A DNA stretch of 64,000 nt. Origin: Chamaesiphon sp041738715 (lineage in GTDB: Bacteria > Cyanobacteriota > Cyanobacteriia > Cyanobacteriales > Chamaesiphonaceae). Each line of letters starts with the position of its first letter. Position 1 is the stretch's first letter. The position numbers and the translations under genes are program-made. Location: contig JBGSPI010000017.1 in the NCBI GenBank assembly GCA_041738715.1, forward strand, positions 1 to 64,000, written 5' to 3'. This document shows, piece after piece, positions 42,886 to 51,168 of this stretch. The notes under the pieces are model-generated. The model was not told the origin of the DNA. It worked only from the letters and a program-made list of their open reading frames with translations, and did no database searches.

Positions 42886-44043
42886 ATGTCCAGTCTTCAA
42901 ACAGATCGCCATTTGCTCAAAATTGCTCTACTGATACCCACTGTAGAATTAGGTGCGTATTGGCAACCTGTCATTCAAGAGTTAAGTAAGATTTCTCAAC
43001 GAGTTGTTTTATATACAGGTCGTCCTTGGGCTGGATTCGATCCTCAATCCCCCGAAGCTGTTAATGTCGAAGTAGTCGGGAAAACAGTCAGGATTACTAA
43101 AAATCAGGAAAAAACTGATTATAGCGGTGGTTATATGCGATTATCGCCACAAATTATTCCCCGACTATTCAAATTTAAACCTCACGCGATCGTTGCCAGT
43201 GGGTTTTCCCTCTGGACTATTTTAGCATTGTTATTTAAACCATTCGGTCGATGGCGCATTGTACTTGCCTGGGAAGGTAGTTCACCCAATGTTGATTTTC
43301 GCCACTCAAAAATTCGCTTACTCCTGCGGCGCATCATTGCCCACTTTGTCGATACATTTATTACCAATAGCACCGCCGGAAAATTATATCTGATTGAGTG
43401 CTTAGGAGTCGATCGCCAGAATATTGAAGTCAGACCATATTTAGTCCCAGATCCAGTGACTTTATTGGGTAGAACTGAATCAACATCGACAGATAATCCC
43501 AATTTACCATCACCTGTATTTCTCTACGTCGGTCGAATTGAAGAACGGAAAGGACTTCATCTCCTCCTCCAAGCCTGTCAAATACTACAGCAACAGGGCT
43601 GCAAATTCTCACTGCTAATTATCGGTAGAGGCCCACAACAGGCAGAACTCACCGCCTATTGTCAAAGTTATGAGCTAGAAGACTATGTGCAGTGGATTGG
43701 TTGGGTTGATTATCGACAACTGGGGACATATTTCCGCCAAGCTGATATATTTGTCTTTCCCTCTCTCGAAGATACCTGGGGAATGGTGGCATTGGAGGCA
43801 ATGGCATTTGCTAAACCAGTTCTCTGCTCGAAGTGGGCGGGGGCATCTGAGTTAATTGAAGATGGCAAAAATGGGTTGATCTGCGATCCCCACGATCCCG
43901 CAGCAATGGCAGATCTGATGCGAAAATCGATCGAACAACCTGAATTAGTTGCAAGCATGGGCACTGCTGCCAAAAACACCATCTCGCAGCACACACCAAC
44001 AGAAGTTGCTAAGTTCTTGGCTGAAGTTGCGAAATTAAAATAA
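42886..44043 (+). CDS. Family 4 (GT-B) glycosyltransferase
   Basis: 385 aa. The C-terminal Glyco_transf_1 domain shows V-F-L-Y-V-G-R-I-E-E-R-K-G-L-H-L-L, L-L-I-I-G-R-G-P-Q and the E-x7-E donor-binding signature in F-V-F-P-S-L-E-D-T-W-G-M-V-A-L-E-A-M-A. The N-terminal half carries I-A-L-L-I-P-T-V and A-S-G-F-S-L-W, the acceptor side. One of three glycosyltransferases in the block; likely uses a UDP- or GDP-sugar. It is followed after 8 bp by the last gene of the block. Confidence 0.9.
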   Translation: MSSLQTDRHLLKIALLIPTVELGAYWQPVIQELSKISQRVVLYTGRPWAGFDPQSPEAVNVEVVGKTVRITKNQEKTDYSGGYMRLSPQIIPRLFKFKPHAIVASGFSLWTILALLFKPFGRWRIVLAWEGSSPNVDFRHSKIRLLLRRIIAHFVDTFITNSTAGKLYLIECLGVDRQNIEVRPYLVPDPVTLLGRTESTSTDNPNLPSPVFLYVGRIEERKGLHLLLQACQILQQQGCKFSLLIIGRGPQQAELTAYCQSYELEDYVQWIGWVDYRQLGTYFRQADIFVFPSLEDTWGMVALEAMAFAKPVLCSKWAGASELIEDGKNGLICDPHDPAAMADLMRKSIEQPELVASMGTAAKNTISQHTPTEVAKFLAEVAKLK

Positions 44044-44051
44044 ATCCCAAT

Positions 44052-44828
44052 ATGCCGCCGTTTAACTCTCTCACAGCACCAATTCATCGCTTTATTCTCC
44101 GAATGCGCGTCGATGCCACCAGTTATCAGGATGCAACACAACGAATTTTAGACTGGGCGGCCAACAGGGATAGCCGCTATATTTGCGTGGCAAATGTCCA
44201 CATGGCAATGGAAGTTTACGACTCACCCCAATTCGCCGATGTGGTCAATCATGCCGACTTGGTGACACCAGATGGAATGCCGTTGGTCTGGGCTTTACGC
44301 CTATTTGGGGTGCGGCAGGCTACACGGGTTTATGGGCCGACATTGATGCTGCATGTCTGTGCAGCGGCGGCTCAACAGCACATCCCCATTGGTTTATATG
44401 GAGGGACGAAGGAAAGCCTAACCGACTTCGTAACCTTCCTAAAATCGCGGTTTCCAGATATCCAGGTTGTTTGTCAGATTGCCCCACCATTTCGCCCATT
44501 GGTCGAGACAGAAACAGCGATTTACAGCCAGCAAATCAATAATTCTGGCGCACGGATTCTATTTGTCGGGATTGGCTGCCCGAAACAAGAGTACTGGATG
44601 GCCGATCGTCTGGGCGAGATTTCTGCGGTTATGCTGGGCGTGGGTGCCGCTTTTGATTTTCATTCTGGGCGGGTCAAACAAGCCCCTGAATGGATGCAAA
44701 AAACTGGGCTAGAGTGGTTATTTAGATTGGTGCAAGAACCGCGCAGATTGTGGAAAAGATATGCTTATCACAATCCCCGATTTATGATACTTTTATTCTA
44801 TCAATGGTTGACTGGGATCAGAGGGTAG
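44052..44828 (+). CDS. WecG/TagA/CpsF family glycosyltransferase (GT26)
   Basis: 258 aa, typical size. Family landmarks: V-A-N-V-H-M-A-M-E near 47-56, A-D-L-V-T-P-D-G-M-P-L-V-W (with the essential T-P-D-G), R-V-Y-G-P-T-L-M, I-G-L-Y-G-G, then I-L-F-V-G-I-G-C-P-K-Q-E-Y-W-M and V-G-A-A-F-D-F-H-S-G-R-V-K-Q-A-P. Such enzymes add N-acetylmannosaminuronic acid, ManNAc or glucose-like residues to lipid-linked acceptors. Last gene of the plus-strand block, convergent with the glycerate kinase gene 40 bp away. Confidence 0.93.
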   Translation: MPPFNSLTAPIHRFILRMRVDATSYQDATQRILDWAANRDSRYICVANVHMAMEVYDSPQFADVVNHADLVTPDGMPLVWALRLFGVRQATRVYGPTLMLHVCAAAAQQHIPIGLYGGTKESLTDFVTFLKSRFPDIQVVCQIAPPFRPLVETETAIYSQQINNSGARILFVGIGCPKQEYWMADRLGEISAVMLGVGAAFDFHSGRVKQAPEWMQKTGLEWLFRLVQEPRRLWKRYAYHNPRFMILLFYQWLTGIRG

Positions 44829-44868
44829 TGGGTAGTTCTGGGAAATACTCACATTAATATGGGTACTC

Positions 44869-46158
44869 CTACTCCCTCACCGCAATCGTGATATCAGCTA
44901 CATTTGTCCCTGTAGCTCCAAGTCGATGTAAACAGCCCAATTGTTGGAAAAAAGCATAACTATCATGTCGATCGAGTGCCCAGTGAGGATCTAATCCTAA
45001 TAAAATTGATTTAGCGATCGTCTGTTCATTAACTGTAGCACCAGCGGCATCGGTCGGCCCATCAGTGCCATCTGTGGCAAGGGTGACAATCCAAGCCGGG
45101 ATATCCTGCGTACTCAATTCGATCGCCGCAGCTAGTGCTAGTTCTTGATTTCGTCCACCTTGACCTGGACAATCTGAAGGTAGTGTGACGGTGGTTTCCC
45201 CGCCATAGATCAGGACAGTTTGTGGAGAGCGTGTCACGATTTCTCTAGCAATTTCCTGACCCCGGATTCGCGCTTCACCCGCTAATTCAGTAGTAACGAG
45301 TTCCACCGCATAACCCAGTTTTTCAGCGGTTTTAGCCACAGCTAGACAGGATTGGCGGTTATTACCGACGAGGACATTATGGGCGTTGACATGGTTGGTT
45401 AAACCGGAAGCGATCGCCGCGATCGAATCACCAATCACATCTGATAAAATCAGACCGATAACTTGTCCGGGATGAGCGCGATTGACTAGTCCACCACCTT
45501 TGAGTCGATCGAGTTGCGCTCTGACTGCATTAATTTGGGTGATATCTAATCCACTACTCAATAGTCCGGTATTAATCGCTTGCAATGCGGCTAGCGAAAT
45601 CGAGTCTCTGGCTGTAGTCGGGTGGGGTATCTCTACGTCTTGATCGCATAGTGCGGCGCGAATGATTTGCCGTGCTGGCGCAGAAATATTCGATGTCGCT
45701 GGAGTCAGTTGCTGTTCGAGTACACTCCAAGGTTGAGGGGCGGCGACTAACGCAGATGCACCACCGGAGATACAAGCGATAATTAAGGTCTGCTCACTAC
45801 AATTGGCAAGGAAATCCCACACGCGATCGCCAGCCTGTAAACTATGACAATCGGGATGGGGATGTCCGGCTTCGATCGTTCTCCATCCAGATGGGAAGCT
45901 GATATTGCCCAAATGATCGTATTTTGTCACCACCAAAGCCGTCGCCACATATTCACCAATTAAATCAGCCATCGCTTGCGCCATGGGTACCGCAGCTTTA
46001 CCAACGGCGAGACAACGGATATCACCGCAAGTTAGATCGTAAACGCGATTTTCTACGAGCAGAGTAGTACCATCTCGGTTTAAATGGTGTTTAATTGCTG
46101 CAAACGGATTAGCTGCATCTAAAGCTGCGGCAATCAAATCAGCAATTAATTCATTCAT
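44869..46158 (-). CDS. Glycerate 2-kinase (MOFRL/DUF4147 family)
   Basis: 429 aa. The N-terminal DUF4147 domain has V-G-K-A-A-V-P-M-A-Q-A and G-H-P-H-P-D; central C-I-S-G-G-A-S-A-L; the C-terminal MOFRL domain shows G-G-E-T-T-V-T-L, G-G-R-N-Q-E-L-A-L-A and A-T-D-G-T-D-G-P-T-D-A-A-G. It phosphorylates D-glycerate to 2-phosphoglycerate. In cyanobacteria photorespiratory glycerate is often handled by a different, 3-phosphoglycerate-forming kinase, so this form may serve another route. Its start overlaps the stop of the response-regulator gene by 4 bp (ATGA on the minus strand), so the two are one operon with the regulator first. Confidence 0.9.
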   Translation of the reverse strand: MNELIADLIAAALDAANPFAAIKHHLNRDGTTLLVENRVYDLTCGDIRCLAVGKAAVPMAQAMADLIGEYVATALVVTKYDHLGNISFPSGWRTIEAGHPHPDCHSLQAGDRVWDFLANCSEQTLIIACISGGASALVAAPQPWSVLEQQLTPATSNISAPARQIIRAALCDQDVEIPHPTTARDSISLAALQAINTGLLSSGLDITQINAVRAQLDRLKGGGLVNRAHPGQVIGLILSDVIGDSIAAIASGLTNHVNAHNVLVGNNRQSCLAVAKTAEKLGYAVELVTTELAGEARIRGQEIAREIVTRSPQTVLIYGGETTVTLPSDCPGQGGRNQELALAAAIELSTQDIPAWIVTLATDGTDGPTDAAGATVNEQTIAKSILLGLDPHWALDRHDSYAFFQQLGCLHRLGATGTNVADITIAVRE

Positions 46159-46790
46159 TTGAAATAGGTATTAGCTAAAATAGCTGCTTGAGTGCGATCG
46201 CGTAAATTTAATCGATTCAACAAATTAGTGACGTGATTTTTAACAGTGCCTTCGGAAATATATAATTCTTGAGCAATTTCTCGATTATTTGCACCTGTGG
46301 CAATCAATTTTAACACTTCCAACTCGCGAGGTGTGAGTTCGGCGATCTCCGGTGGTAAACTGACTTCAGCCTCATTAATCTTCCCAGACATCACCTTTGC
46401 CATTAACCCTGGGGCTAGATGAGTATAACCTCGATCGACTGCCCGAATTGCTGCGGCAATTTCTTCTGAAGGCGTATCCTTGAGGAGATAACCTTTTGCC
46501 CCATATTTAATTGCGGTGGCAACATAATTATCATCATCAAAGGTGGTCAGCACCAAAACATTCACATCTGGAAACCGCTGACAAATTTCTTTTGTCGCTG
46601 TTACTCCATCCATCACAGGCATCCGAATATCCATCAACACAACATTCGGCTGAAGTCTGGCGACACACTCGATGGCAATTTGTCCATTCTCGGCTTCTCC
46701 AACCACCTGCAAATCAGACTCAAGCTCTAATAAGGCTTTGAGTCCTTGGCGAATCAGATTTTGGTCGTCTACGAGGAGAAGGGTAATCAT
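46155..46790 (-). CDS. NarL/FixJ-family response regulator
   Basis: 211 aa. Receiver domain 1-~120 with D-D at 8-9, phospho-acceptor Asp54 in V-L-M-D-I-R-M-P, Thr/Ser and Lys in V-L-T-T-F-D-D and G-Y-L-L-K-D-T. C-terminal LuxR-type helix-turn-helix: L-T-P-R-E-L-E-V-L-K-L-I-A-T-G-A-N-N-R-E-I-A-Q-E-L (shown in spaced form) and E-G-T-V-K-N-H-V. No histidine kinase is adjacent, so it is an orphan by position. It overlaps the glycerate kinase gene, suggesting it could control that operon. Confidence 0.95.
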   Translation of the reverse strand: MITLLLVDDQNLIRQGLKALLELESDLQVVGEAENGQIAIECVARLQPNVVLMDIRMPVMDGVTATKEICQRFPDVNVLVLTTFDDDNYVATAIKYGAKGYLLKDTPSEEIAAAIRAVDRGYTHLAPGLMAKVMSGKINEAEVSLPPEIAELTPRELEVLKLIATGANNREIAQELYISEGTVKNHVTNLLNRLNLRDRTQAAILANTYFK

Positions 46791-46859
46791 TTAGGGGTTA
46801 CGGGTAGGGAAAGACAGGACGCAAGCGTCCTTAAGTCTAGAGCCTAAAGCTTAAACCGC

Positions 46860-47408
46860 CTACACCCGAATCCGTTTTTCTAGATATTGACCAATAGTAA
46901 CTTGTTCCCCGGCTCTAGAAATAATTGTTTGGCGAGTGCGATACTTTTCTCCAACCAACTTTATTTCCTCTTCAAATATCGACCCCTGATATTCAGTTTT
47001 CAGACACATCACATCGGGATTGGGAAAGTGATAGATAGCTGTCACCGGTTTAGGAGTCGCAAAACCGCGATCGCGATATAAAATCTGACCTAAAGCACCA
47101 AACAATGTATTCCCCTGGGAAGCTTTCTTCCCTGTCACTGAGTCTTTGCTATCCCACTCGACTTTACTCCCACAGGTGAGTGCCAATTCATCTAAGCCAT
47201 GTAACCCGGCTAATTGTCTTAACTCTGGACAACCTGGCTCTAAAAATTTAATCCCAATCTCACTGACTACTTCTTGGGTATCACCATCAGGGAGAGTATA
47301 GTAACGGCGTTCTGATAGCCAGTTGCCAGCAGAAGCCCGAAAAAACTTGGCAGCCAATGATTCTTCAACACTGAGCGCAGATGAAAATTCTTGTAAGCCT
47401 TTGGTCAT
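46860..47408 (-). CDS. CpcS/CpeS-family phycobiliprotein lyase (chromophore attachment)
   Basis: 182 aa from the ATG at 47408; the frame continues to an ATG at 47423. The protein begins M-T-K-G-L-Q-E-F-S and carries F-F-R-A-S-A-G-N-W-L-S-E-R-R-Y-Y-T-L, a variant of the CpcS/CpeS start 'FF..S.G.W.S.R', then V-V-S-E-I-G-I-K-F-L and a closing R-T-R-Q-T-I-I-S-R. The lipocalin-like barrel of this family binds phycocyanobilin and attaches it to Cys of phycobiliprotein subunits. A second, diverged copy lies at 53790-54317. Which phycobiliprotein it serves cannot be told. Between this gene and the one at 47721 there is a 297-bp gap without visible features. Confidence 0.8.
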   Translation of the reverse strand: MTKGLQEFSSALSVEESLAAKFFRASAGNWLSERRYYTLPDGDTQEVVSEIGIKFLEPGCPELRQLAGLHGLDELALTCGSKVEWDSKDSVTGKKASQGNTLFGALGQILYRDRGFATPKPVTAIYHFPNPDVMCLKTEYQGSIFEEEIKLVGEKYRTRQTIISRAGEQVTIGQYLEKRIRV

Positions 47409-47720
47409 TGGCTCTTTCCTCACAGGATTAATTACACAGATCGGATTTTAAATCTAAAATCTTTCACACTTCTTAATATAACGACAATCTAACCAAGCTG
47501 GAGATAGCGATCGATACAGAAATTTATTCGATCGACTGAAACAGACTACCAGTAACCACTTGACAAATTACTCACAATCTAAACTAATTGACGAAAGGAA
47601 CCTAATAATGTTAATCATCATCTTAGTCAAAGTTAATATTCAGACTAAATCATCCCCCCGATCGAATTTCAGCACCAGTATTCAACCAAACCTAGCTCTA
47701 CCAAATAACACACCCAATTC

Positions 47721-48992
47721 ATGAAATTAAGCTGGCTCCTCACCGGATTGATTAGTAGTGCGTGCTTGCTGTTGGCCGCACCAGCCCACGCAGCCAAATT
47801 CACTGGCTGGGCATTTGATGCTAATCGCAATCAGTTAAACTTTGGCACCGATACCGGAGTCAAACCCCAGGCGACTTTACTCGATGGCCCATATCGACTA
47901 GTCATCGATTTACCCAATACCCAAATGAACGCAGCCACCGTTCGCAAACAATTTGGGGCAGCGGTGCGGGAAGTCCGCATTGGGCAAACAGACAACAACA
48001 AGACCCGGCTGGTGATGGAACTCGCCTCTGGCTACGGTGTCAGCCCCCAGAATATTATTATTCGGAGTGACTTACCCTCACGCTGGTCTGTCAAATTGCG
48101 ATCGATCGATCGAGGTATCTCTACTACTAGCACAGGTCGAGTCCAGCCAGTGCCTGTCAGTCCAGTGATCTTTGCTGGGGTAGTTCCCATTGGTCAGGAA
48201 ATGACTATCCTCAAGAATCAAATCAAGACCTTAGCCGGGAAGTATAGTTACCTTTCGCCAGGAATGTTCTTCATGGAAGTAGATACAGGTAATTATCTAG
48301 ATATTAATGGCGAGAAAAGCTTTGCAGCAGCTAGTACAATTAAATTGCCGATTCTGATGGCGTTGTTTCAAGCTGTCGATGCCGGGAAAGTTCGGTTAAA
48401 TGACACGCTAACAGTCAGACGGGATTTGATTACGGGGGGGTCTGGAGTCCTTCAATATCGGAAAGGCGCGAAACTGAGCGTTTTGAAGACAGCCACGATG
48501 ATGATCTCCATCAGCGATAATACCGCGACGAATATGATTATCGAAAAAGTGGGGGGTAAGGAAGCTCTCAATCGTCAGTTTAGTAGTTGGGGACTCCGCA
48601 AGACCGTGATTCGCCGTCCTTTGGGTGATTTTAAAGGGAAAAATACCACTAGTCCCGCAGATTTGGTGAGATTGTCGGCGTTAATTGCCAAACATCAACT
48701 AGTTAGCGAAACAAGTCGTAGTAAAGTTCTAGATATTCTCAATCAAACTCAAAACCGGAAACTGTTACCCGCAGGTTTAGGCAAAGGTGCCGCAATTGCC
48801 CACAAAACTGGTACTTTAGGCAGGCTAATTGGTGATGCCGGAATTATCGAGATGCCTAATGGGAAGCTCTATTTAGCCGGAATTTTCGTCAATCGTTCCT
48901 TTAACGATTCACGGGCGCGGGATTTTGTCCAGAAGGTATCAAAGTTGACTTACAACTATATCAACAATCGACAAATCAGTCGGTTACCCTAA
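47721..48992 (+). CDS. AMIN-domain, class A beta-lactamase-like serine hydrolase
   Basis: 423 aa. Signal peptide ~1-25 (L-L-T-G-L-I-S-S-A-C-L-L-L-A-A-P-A-H-A). Residues ~28-130: AMIN domain (F-T-G-W-A-F-D-A-N-R-N-Q-L-N-F, Y-R-L-V-I-D-L-P), which binds peptidoglycan or envelope. From ~165: beta-lactamase2 fold with catalytic S205-T-I-K208, S-D-N at about 265-267 and K362-T-G364. The omega-loop Glu (Glu166 of class A enzymes) is not where expected, so a true penicillinase activity is doubtful; a D,D-peptidase or esterase role in the envelope is as likely. Monocistronic. Confidence 0.85.
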   Translation: MKLSWLLTGLISSACLLLAAPAHAAKFTGWAFDANRNQLNFGTDTGVKPQATLLDGPYRLVIDLPNTQMNAATVRKQFGAAVREVRIGQTDNNKTRLVMELASGYGVSPQNIIIRSDLPSRWSVKLRSIDRGISTTSTGRVQPVPVSPVIFAGVVPIGQEMTILKNQIKTLAGKYSYLSPGMFFMEVDTGNYLDINGEKSFAAASTIKLPILMALFQAVDAGKVRLNDTLTVRRDLITGGSGVLQYRKGAKLSVLKTATMMISISDNTATNMIIEKVGGKEALNRQFSSWGLRKTVIRRPLGDFKGKNTTSPADLVRLSALIAKHQLVSETSRSKVLDILNQTQNRKLLPAGLGKGAAIAHKTGTLGRLIGDAGIIEMPNGKLYLAGIFVNRSFNDSRARDFVQKVSKLTYNYINNRQISRLP

Positions 48993-49021
48993 AAAGAGAG
49001 TAAATGGTAAAGGGTACCCTT

Positions 49022-49069
49022 GTTAAGGCTAACATTTGTACTAATGTTAAGGCTAGCATTTGTACTAAT
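49022..49069. repeat. 24-bp direct tandem repeat, two copies
   Basis: GTTAAGGCTAACATTTGTACTAAT-type unit at 49022-49045 and again at 49046-49069, differing in one base (AACATTT versus AGCATTT). It lies in the 425-bp gap between the beta-lactamase-like gene and a GNAT gene. Such short heptamer-like or tandem repeats are common between cyanobacterial genes; no function is evident. Confidence 0.8.
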
Positions 49070-49236
49070 TAATCGACGAACTTGTGTTTTTAGAGTCATA
49101 GCTCCATGTTTGCGACCAGGGGAGGGTGGATGTACAATCAATCTGGATTAACACCAGTCAGACCCTACCCCGCAGCTACCAGGTGAAAGAAATGCAGACG
49201 CTACGAAGTAAAAATAACCAAAATACGCAGGGGAGT

Positions 49237-49291
49237 TTGAGGGGCGGCGTTCCGCCCCTCAACGGGGGGTCTGGGGGTCGGTACCCCCAGA
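49237..49291. repeat. Two adjacent dispersed GC-rich hairpins (copy 2 of the GGGTCTGGGGG repeat)
   Basis: TTGAGGGGCGG (49237-49247) / CCGCCCCTCAA (49252-49262) with loop cgtt, followed by TCTGGGGGT (49270-49278) / ACCCCCAGA (49283-49291) with loop cggt. The second hairpin and its flank (ATCTCCGGTTC) match the hairpin at 26568. The 61-aa ORF over this repeat (49126-49311) is not a credible gene. The rest of the gap to 49417 shows nothing else. Confidence 0.7.
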
Positions 49292-49417
49292 TCTCCGGTT
49301 CCAGACACTAGAAATCTCCAGAGTAAAGATACTTTCCCGATCCCGCTAGCGTACTTGTACTAAGCAGAAGCATATACCCCCGCCCCCTATCTCTGAGCAC
49401 TTGTGCTTTGAACTGTC

Positions 49418-49972
49418 ATGATAATTAGAATTGCAACTGAGCAGGATATTGAAGGTATTCTCCAACTTCAGGCGCAGAATCTCTATCCAAATCTATCAGC
49501 CGAGGAATTAGCTGATGGATTTGTCATGACCCCATTTACAGCCGATTTAATTCACGTATTGCTCACTCGATCGGGGGTATTTGTTGCTGAAAGTGACGGT
49601 AAAATAGTTGGTTATTTACTAGCCAATGCCTGGGATTTTTTCTCCCAGTGGGAAATATTTAGATTAATGATTCAAAGATTGCCTGAATTAAAGTTTCAGG
49701 GGAAAAATATCGAGGTCAATCGCAGTTTTCAATACGGGCCGATTTGTATCGATCGATCCTACCGTGGGAGTGTTATGTTTCCACAATTATTTGCTAAAAT
49801 GCGATCGAGTTTCGCCCCGGATTTCCCGATCGGTGTAACCTTTATCAATCAACTGAATCAGCGATCTTTAATCGCACATACACGCAAACTCAATCTGGAA
49901 ATAATTGATGAATTTAAATTAAATAATCATGCTTTTTACACTTTAGCTTTTTCCACCAATCAGCGATCGTGA
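49418..49972 (+). CDS. GNAT-family N-acetyltransferase
   Basis: 184 aa. Begins M-I-I-R-I-A-T-E-Q-D-I-E-G-I-L-Q-L-Q, the usual GNAT first strand and helix, with V-F-V-A-E-S-D-G-K-I-V-G-Y-L-L (strands 2-4). The acetyl-CoA-binding region is less canonical (Y-G-P-I-C-I-D-R-S-Y-R-G-S-V-M-F). It overlaps the next gene by 4 bp (GTGA) and the third gene again by 4 bp, so this is a three-gene operon of two acetyltransferases around a ferredoxin-like protein. Substrate unknown. Confidence 0.8.
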   Translation: MIIRIATEQDIEGILQLQAQNLYPNLSAEELADGFVMTPFTADLIHVLLTRSGVFVAESDGKIVGYLLANAWDFFSQWEIFRLMIQRLPELKFQGKNIEVNRSFQYGPICIDRSYRGSVMFPQLFAKMRSSFAPDFPIGVTFINQLNQRSLIAHTRKLNLEIIDEFKLNNHAFYTLAFSTNQRS

Positions 49973-50217
49973 TAACTGAGAACCGAATCCTGATTTGTCA
50001 ACATTTGACTTGTCGCAAACAAGGTGCAGCTAAGGTGTTAGCAGCTTTCCGATCTGCCGTTATTTCTGATGAAATTATAGTTGAAGGTTGCGGCTGTCTC
50101 GGTCAATGTGGTAATGGCCCAAATCTCGTGATTTTACCAGCAGAAATCTGTTACTACCATGTTTCCGTGAATGATGTACCGACTATTATTGCTAAATTAC
50201 TGGATGGTGATTGGTGA
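49969..50217 (+). CDS. Thioredoxin-like [2Fe-2S] ferredoxin, 82 aa
   Basis: GTG start at 49969 overlapping the previous stop. Four Cys in the arrangement I-C-Q-H-L-T-C and G-C-G-C-L-G-Q-C-G-N-G-P match the 2Fe-2S_thioredox family, in which Cys ligate a [2Fe-2S] cluster on a thioredoxin-like fold (the small ferredoxin of Anabaena and the NuoE-like domain). It is likely a low-potential electron carrier; its redox partner is not obvious from the neighbours, which are both GNAT enzymes. Confidence 0.85.
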   Translation: MITENRILICQHLTCRKQGAAKVLAAFRSAVISDEIIVEGCGCLGQCGNGPNLVILPAEICYYHVSVNDVPTIIAKLLDGDW

Positions 50218-50702
50218 CGATCGAGATTAGATTATTTCGCCCAGAAGATACTGAACAAATTGCTCAGTTATTTCATGATACGGTCAGATCGATTAATATT
50301 CAAGATTATACTAATAATCAAGTTCGAGCATGGGCACCAGACGATATCTACTTTAGAAATTGGGGAGAAATATGTGCCGATCGATTTACATATATTGCTG
50401 AAAGTTTGGGCGTAATTGTCGGATTTGGCGAATTAGAAGCTAACGGTCATATTGATTGTTTTTACTGTCATCAAGACTATCAACGCCAAGGTGTCGGGAG
50501 ACTAATTTATCAAGCGATCGAGCAACAAGCAATAATACTTAAGCTCGATCAATTACATACCGAAGCAAGCATTACTGCTCGACCTTTTTTTCAGCAGATG
50601 GGTTTTCGATCGATCCAAGTCCAACAAGTCAGTTGTCGGGGTGAATTATTTACTAATTATTTGATGGAAAAGATATTGAGAACTAACGAGATTCAGACAT
50701 AA
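50214..50702 (+). CDS. GNAT-family N-acetyltransferase
   Basis: 162 aa from the GTG at 50214 (a TTG at 50211 is possible). V-T-I-E-I-R-L-F-R-P-E-D-T-E-Q-I-A-Q-L-F opens the fold; the acetyl-CoA loop Q-R-Q-G-V-G-R-L-I-Y-Q-A-I (Q/R-x-x-G-x-G/A) is intact. The end I-T-A-R-P-F-F-Q-Q-M-G-F resembles YafP/ElaA-like members. Overlaps the ferredoxin gene by 4 bp; third gene of the operon. Confidence 0.85.
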   Translation: MTIEIRLFRPEDTEQIAQLFHDTVRSINIQDYTNNQVRAWAPDDIYFRNWGEICADRFTYIAESLGVIVGFGELEANGHIDCFYCHQDYQRQGVGRLIYQAIEQQAIILKLDQLHTEASITARPFFQQMGFRSIQVQQVSCRGELFTNYLMEKILRTNEIQT

Positions 50703-50703
50703 T

Positions 50704-51120
50704 TTAGAGCGGGGAACATTGACTATTCTGACAACTTTCAAATCTATGGGTTGAAAAGTAAGTTCGATTGCGTCTACCAAACCAATGATATCGATGATCC
50801 CGAATTTGTAGATAACCCCGATCTCCCAACCATTTTAAACCCGGTATCCAGCGATAAAGATCGATCGCCAGATTGACTCCTGGTAACAATTTACCGATCG
50901 CTTCTGCCGCTTCGCTACCCTGCCAACGTTGCTGAAGATTATCCCCATTAATTAACATCATTCCCTGCTCACAATCAGCTTCAGTGACAGCGAATTCAGC
51001 CAATGTTTGCTTGTCTTGCATCGGGATGTATTGAAATAATTTCCCGCGATCTATTTGTTCTAATTGTTGGACAAATGTGACGCATAAATTGCAGTCACCA
51101 TCATAGATTGCATAGTACAT
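50704..51120 (-). CDS. DCC-family thiol-disulfide oxidoreductase-like protein (DUF393)
   Basis: 138 aa from the ATG at 51120 (an upstream in-frame ATG at 51162 adds 14 residues that look unstructured). Starts M-Y-Y-A-I-Y-D-G-D-C-N-L-C, the DCC signature (D-G-x-C-x-x-C), followed by L-F-Q-Y-I-P-M-Q-D and a C-terminal W-x-x-R-x-R-x-Y region. Thioredoxin-like fold with a CxxC pair; role in disulfide chemistry is predicted. Convergent with the GNAT operon, 1 bp between stops. Confidence 0.85.
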   Translation of the reverse strand: MYYAIYDGDCNLCVTFVQQLEQIDRGKLFQYIPMQDKQTLAEFAVTEADCEQGMMLINGDNLQQRWQGSEAAEAIGKLLPGVNLAIDLYRWIPGLKWLGDRGYLQIRDHRYHWFGRRNRTYFSTHRFESCQNSQCSPL

Positions 51121-51168
51121 TAGGTAATAATTAAGATATTTTACCAAAAATTTAGATCGCAATTAGGG

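Noticed and set aside
43710..44141. 143-aa minus-strand ORF across the GT4 and GT26 genes
   Set aside because: Antisense to two strongly supported glycosyltransferase genes.
49126..49311. 61-aa ORF rich in Gly and Arg
   Set aside because: Consists of dispersed hairpin DNA, so its composition reflects repeats and not a protein.
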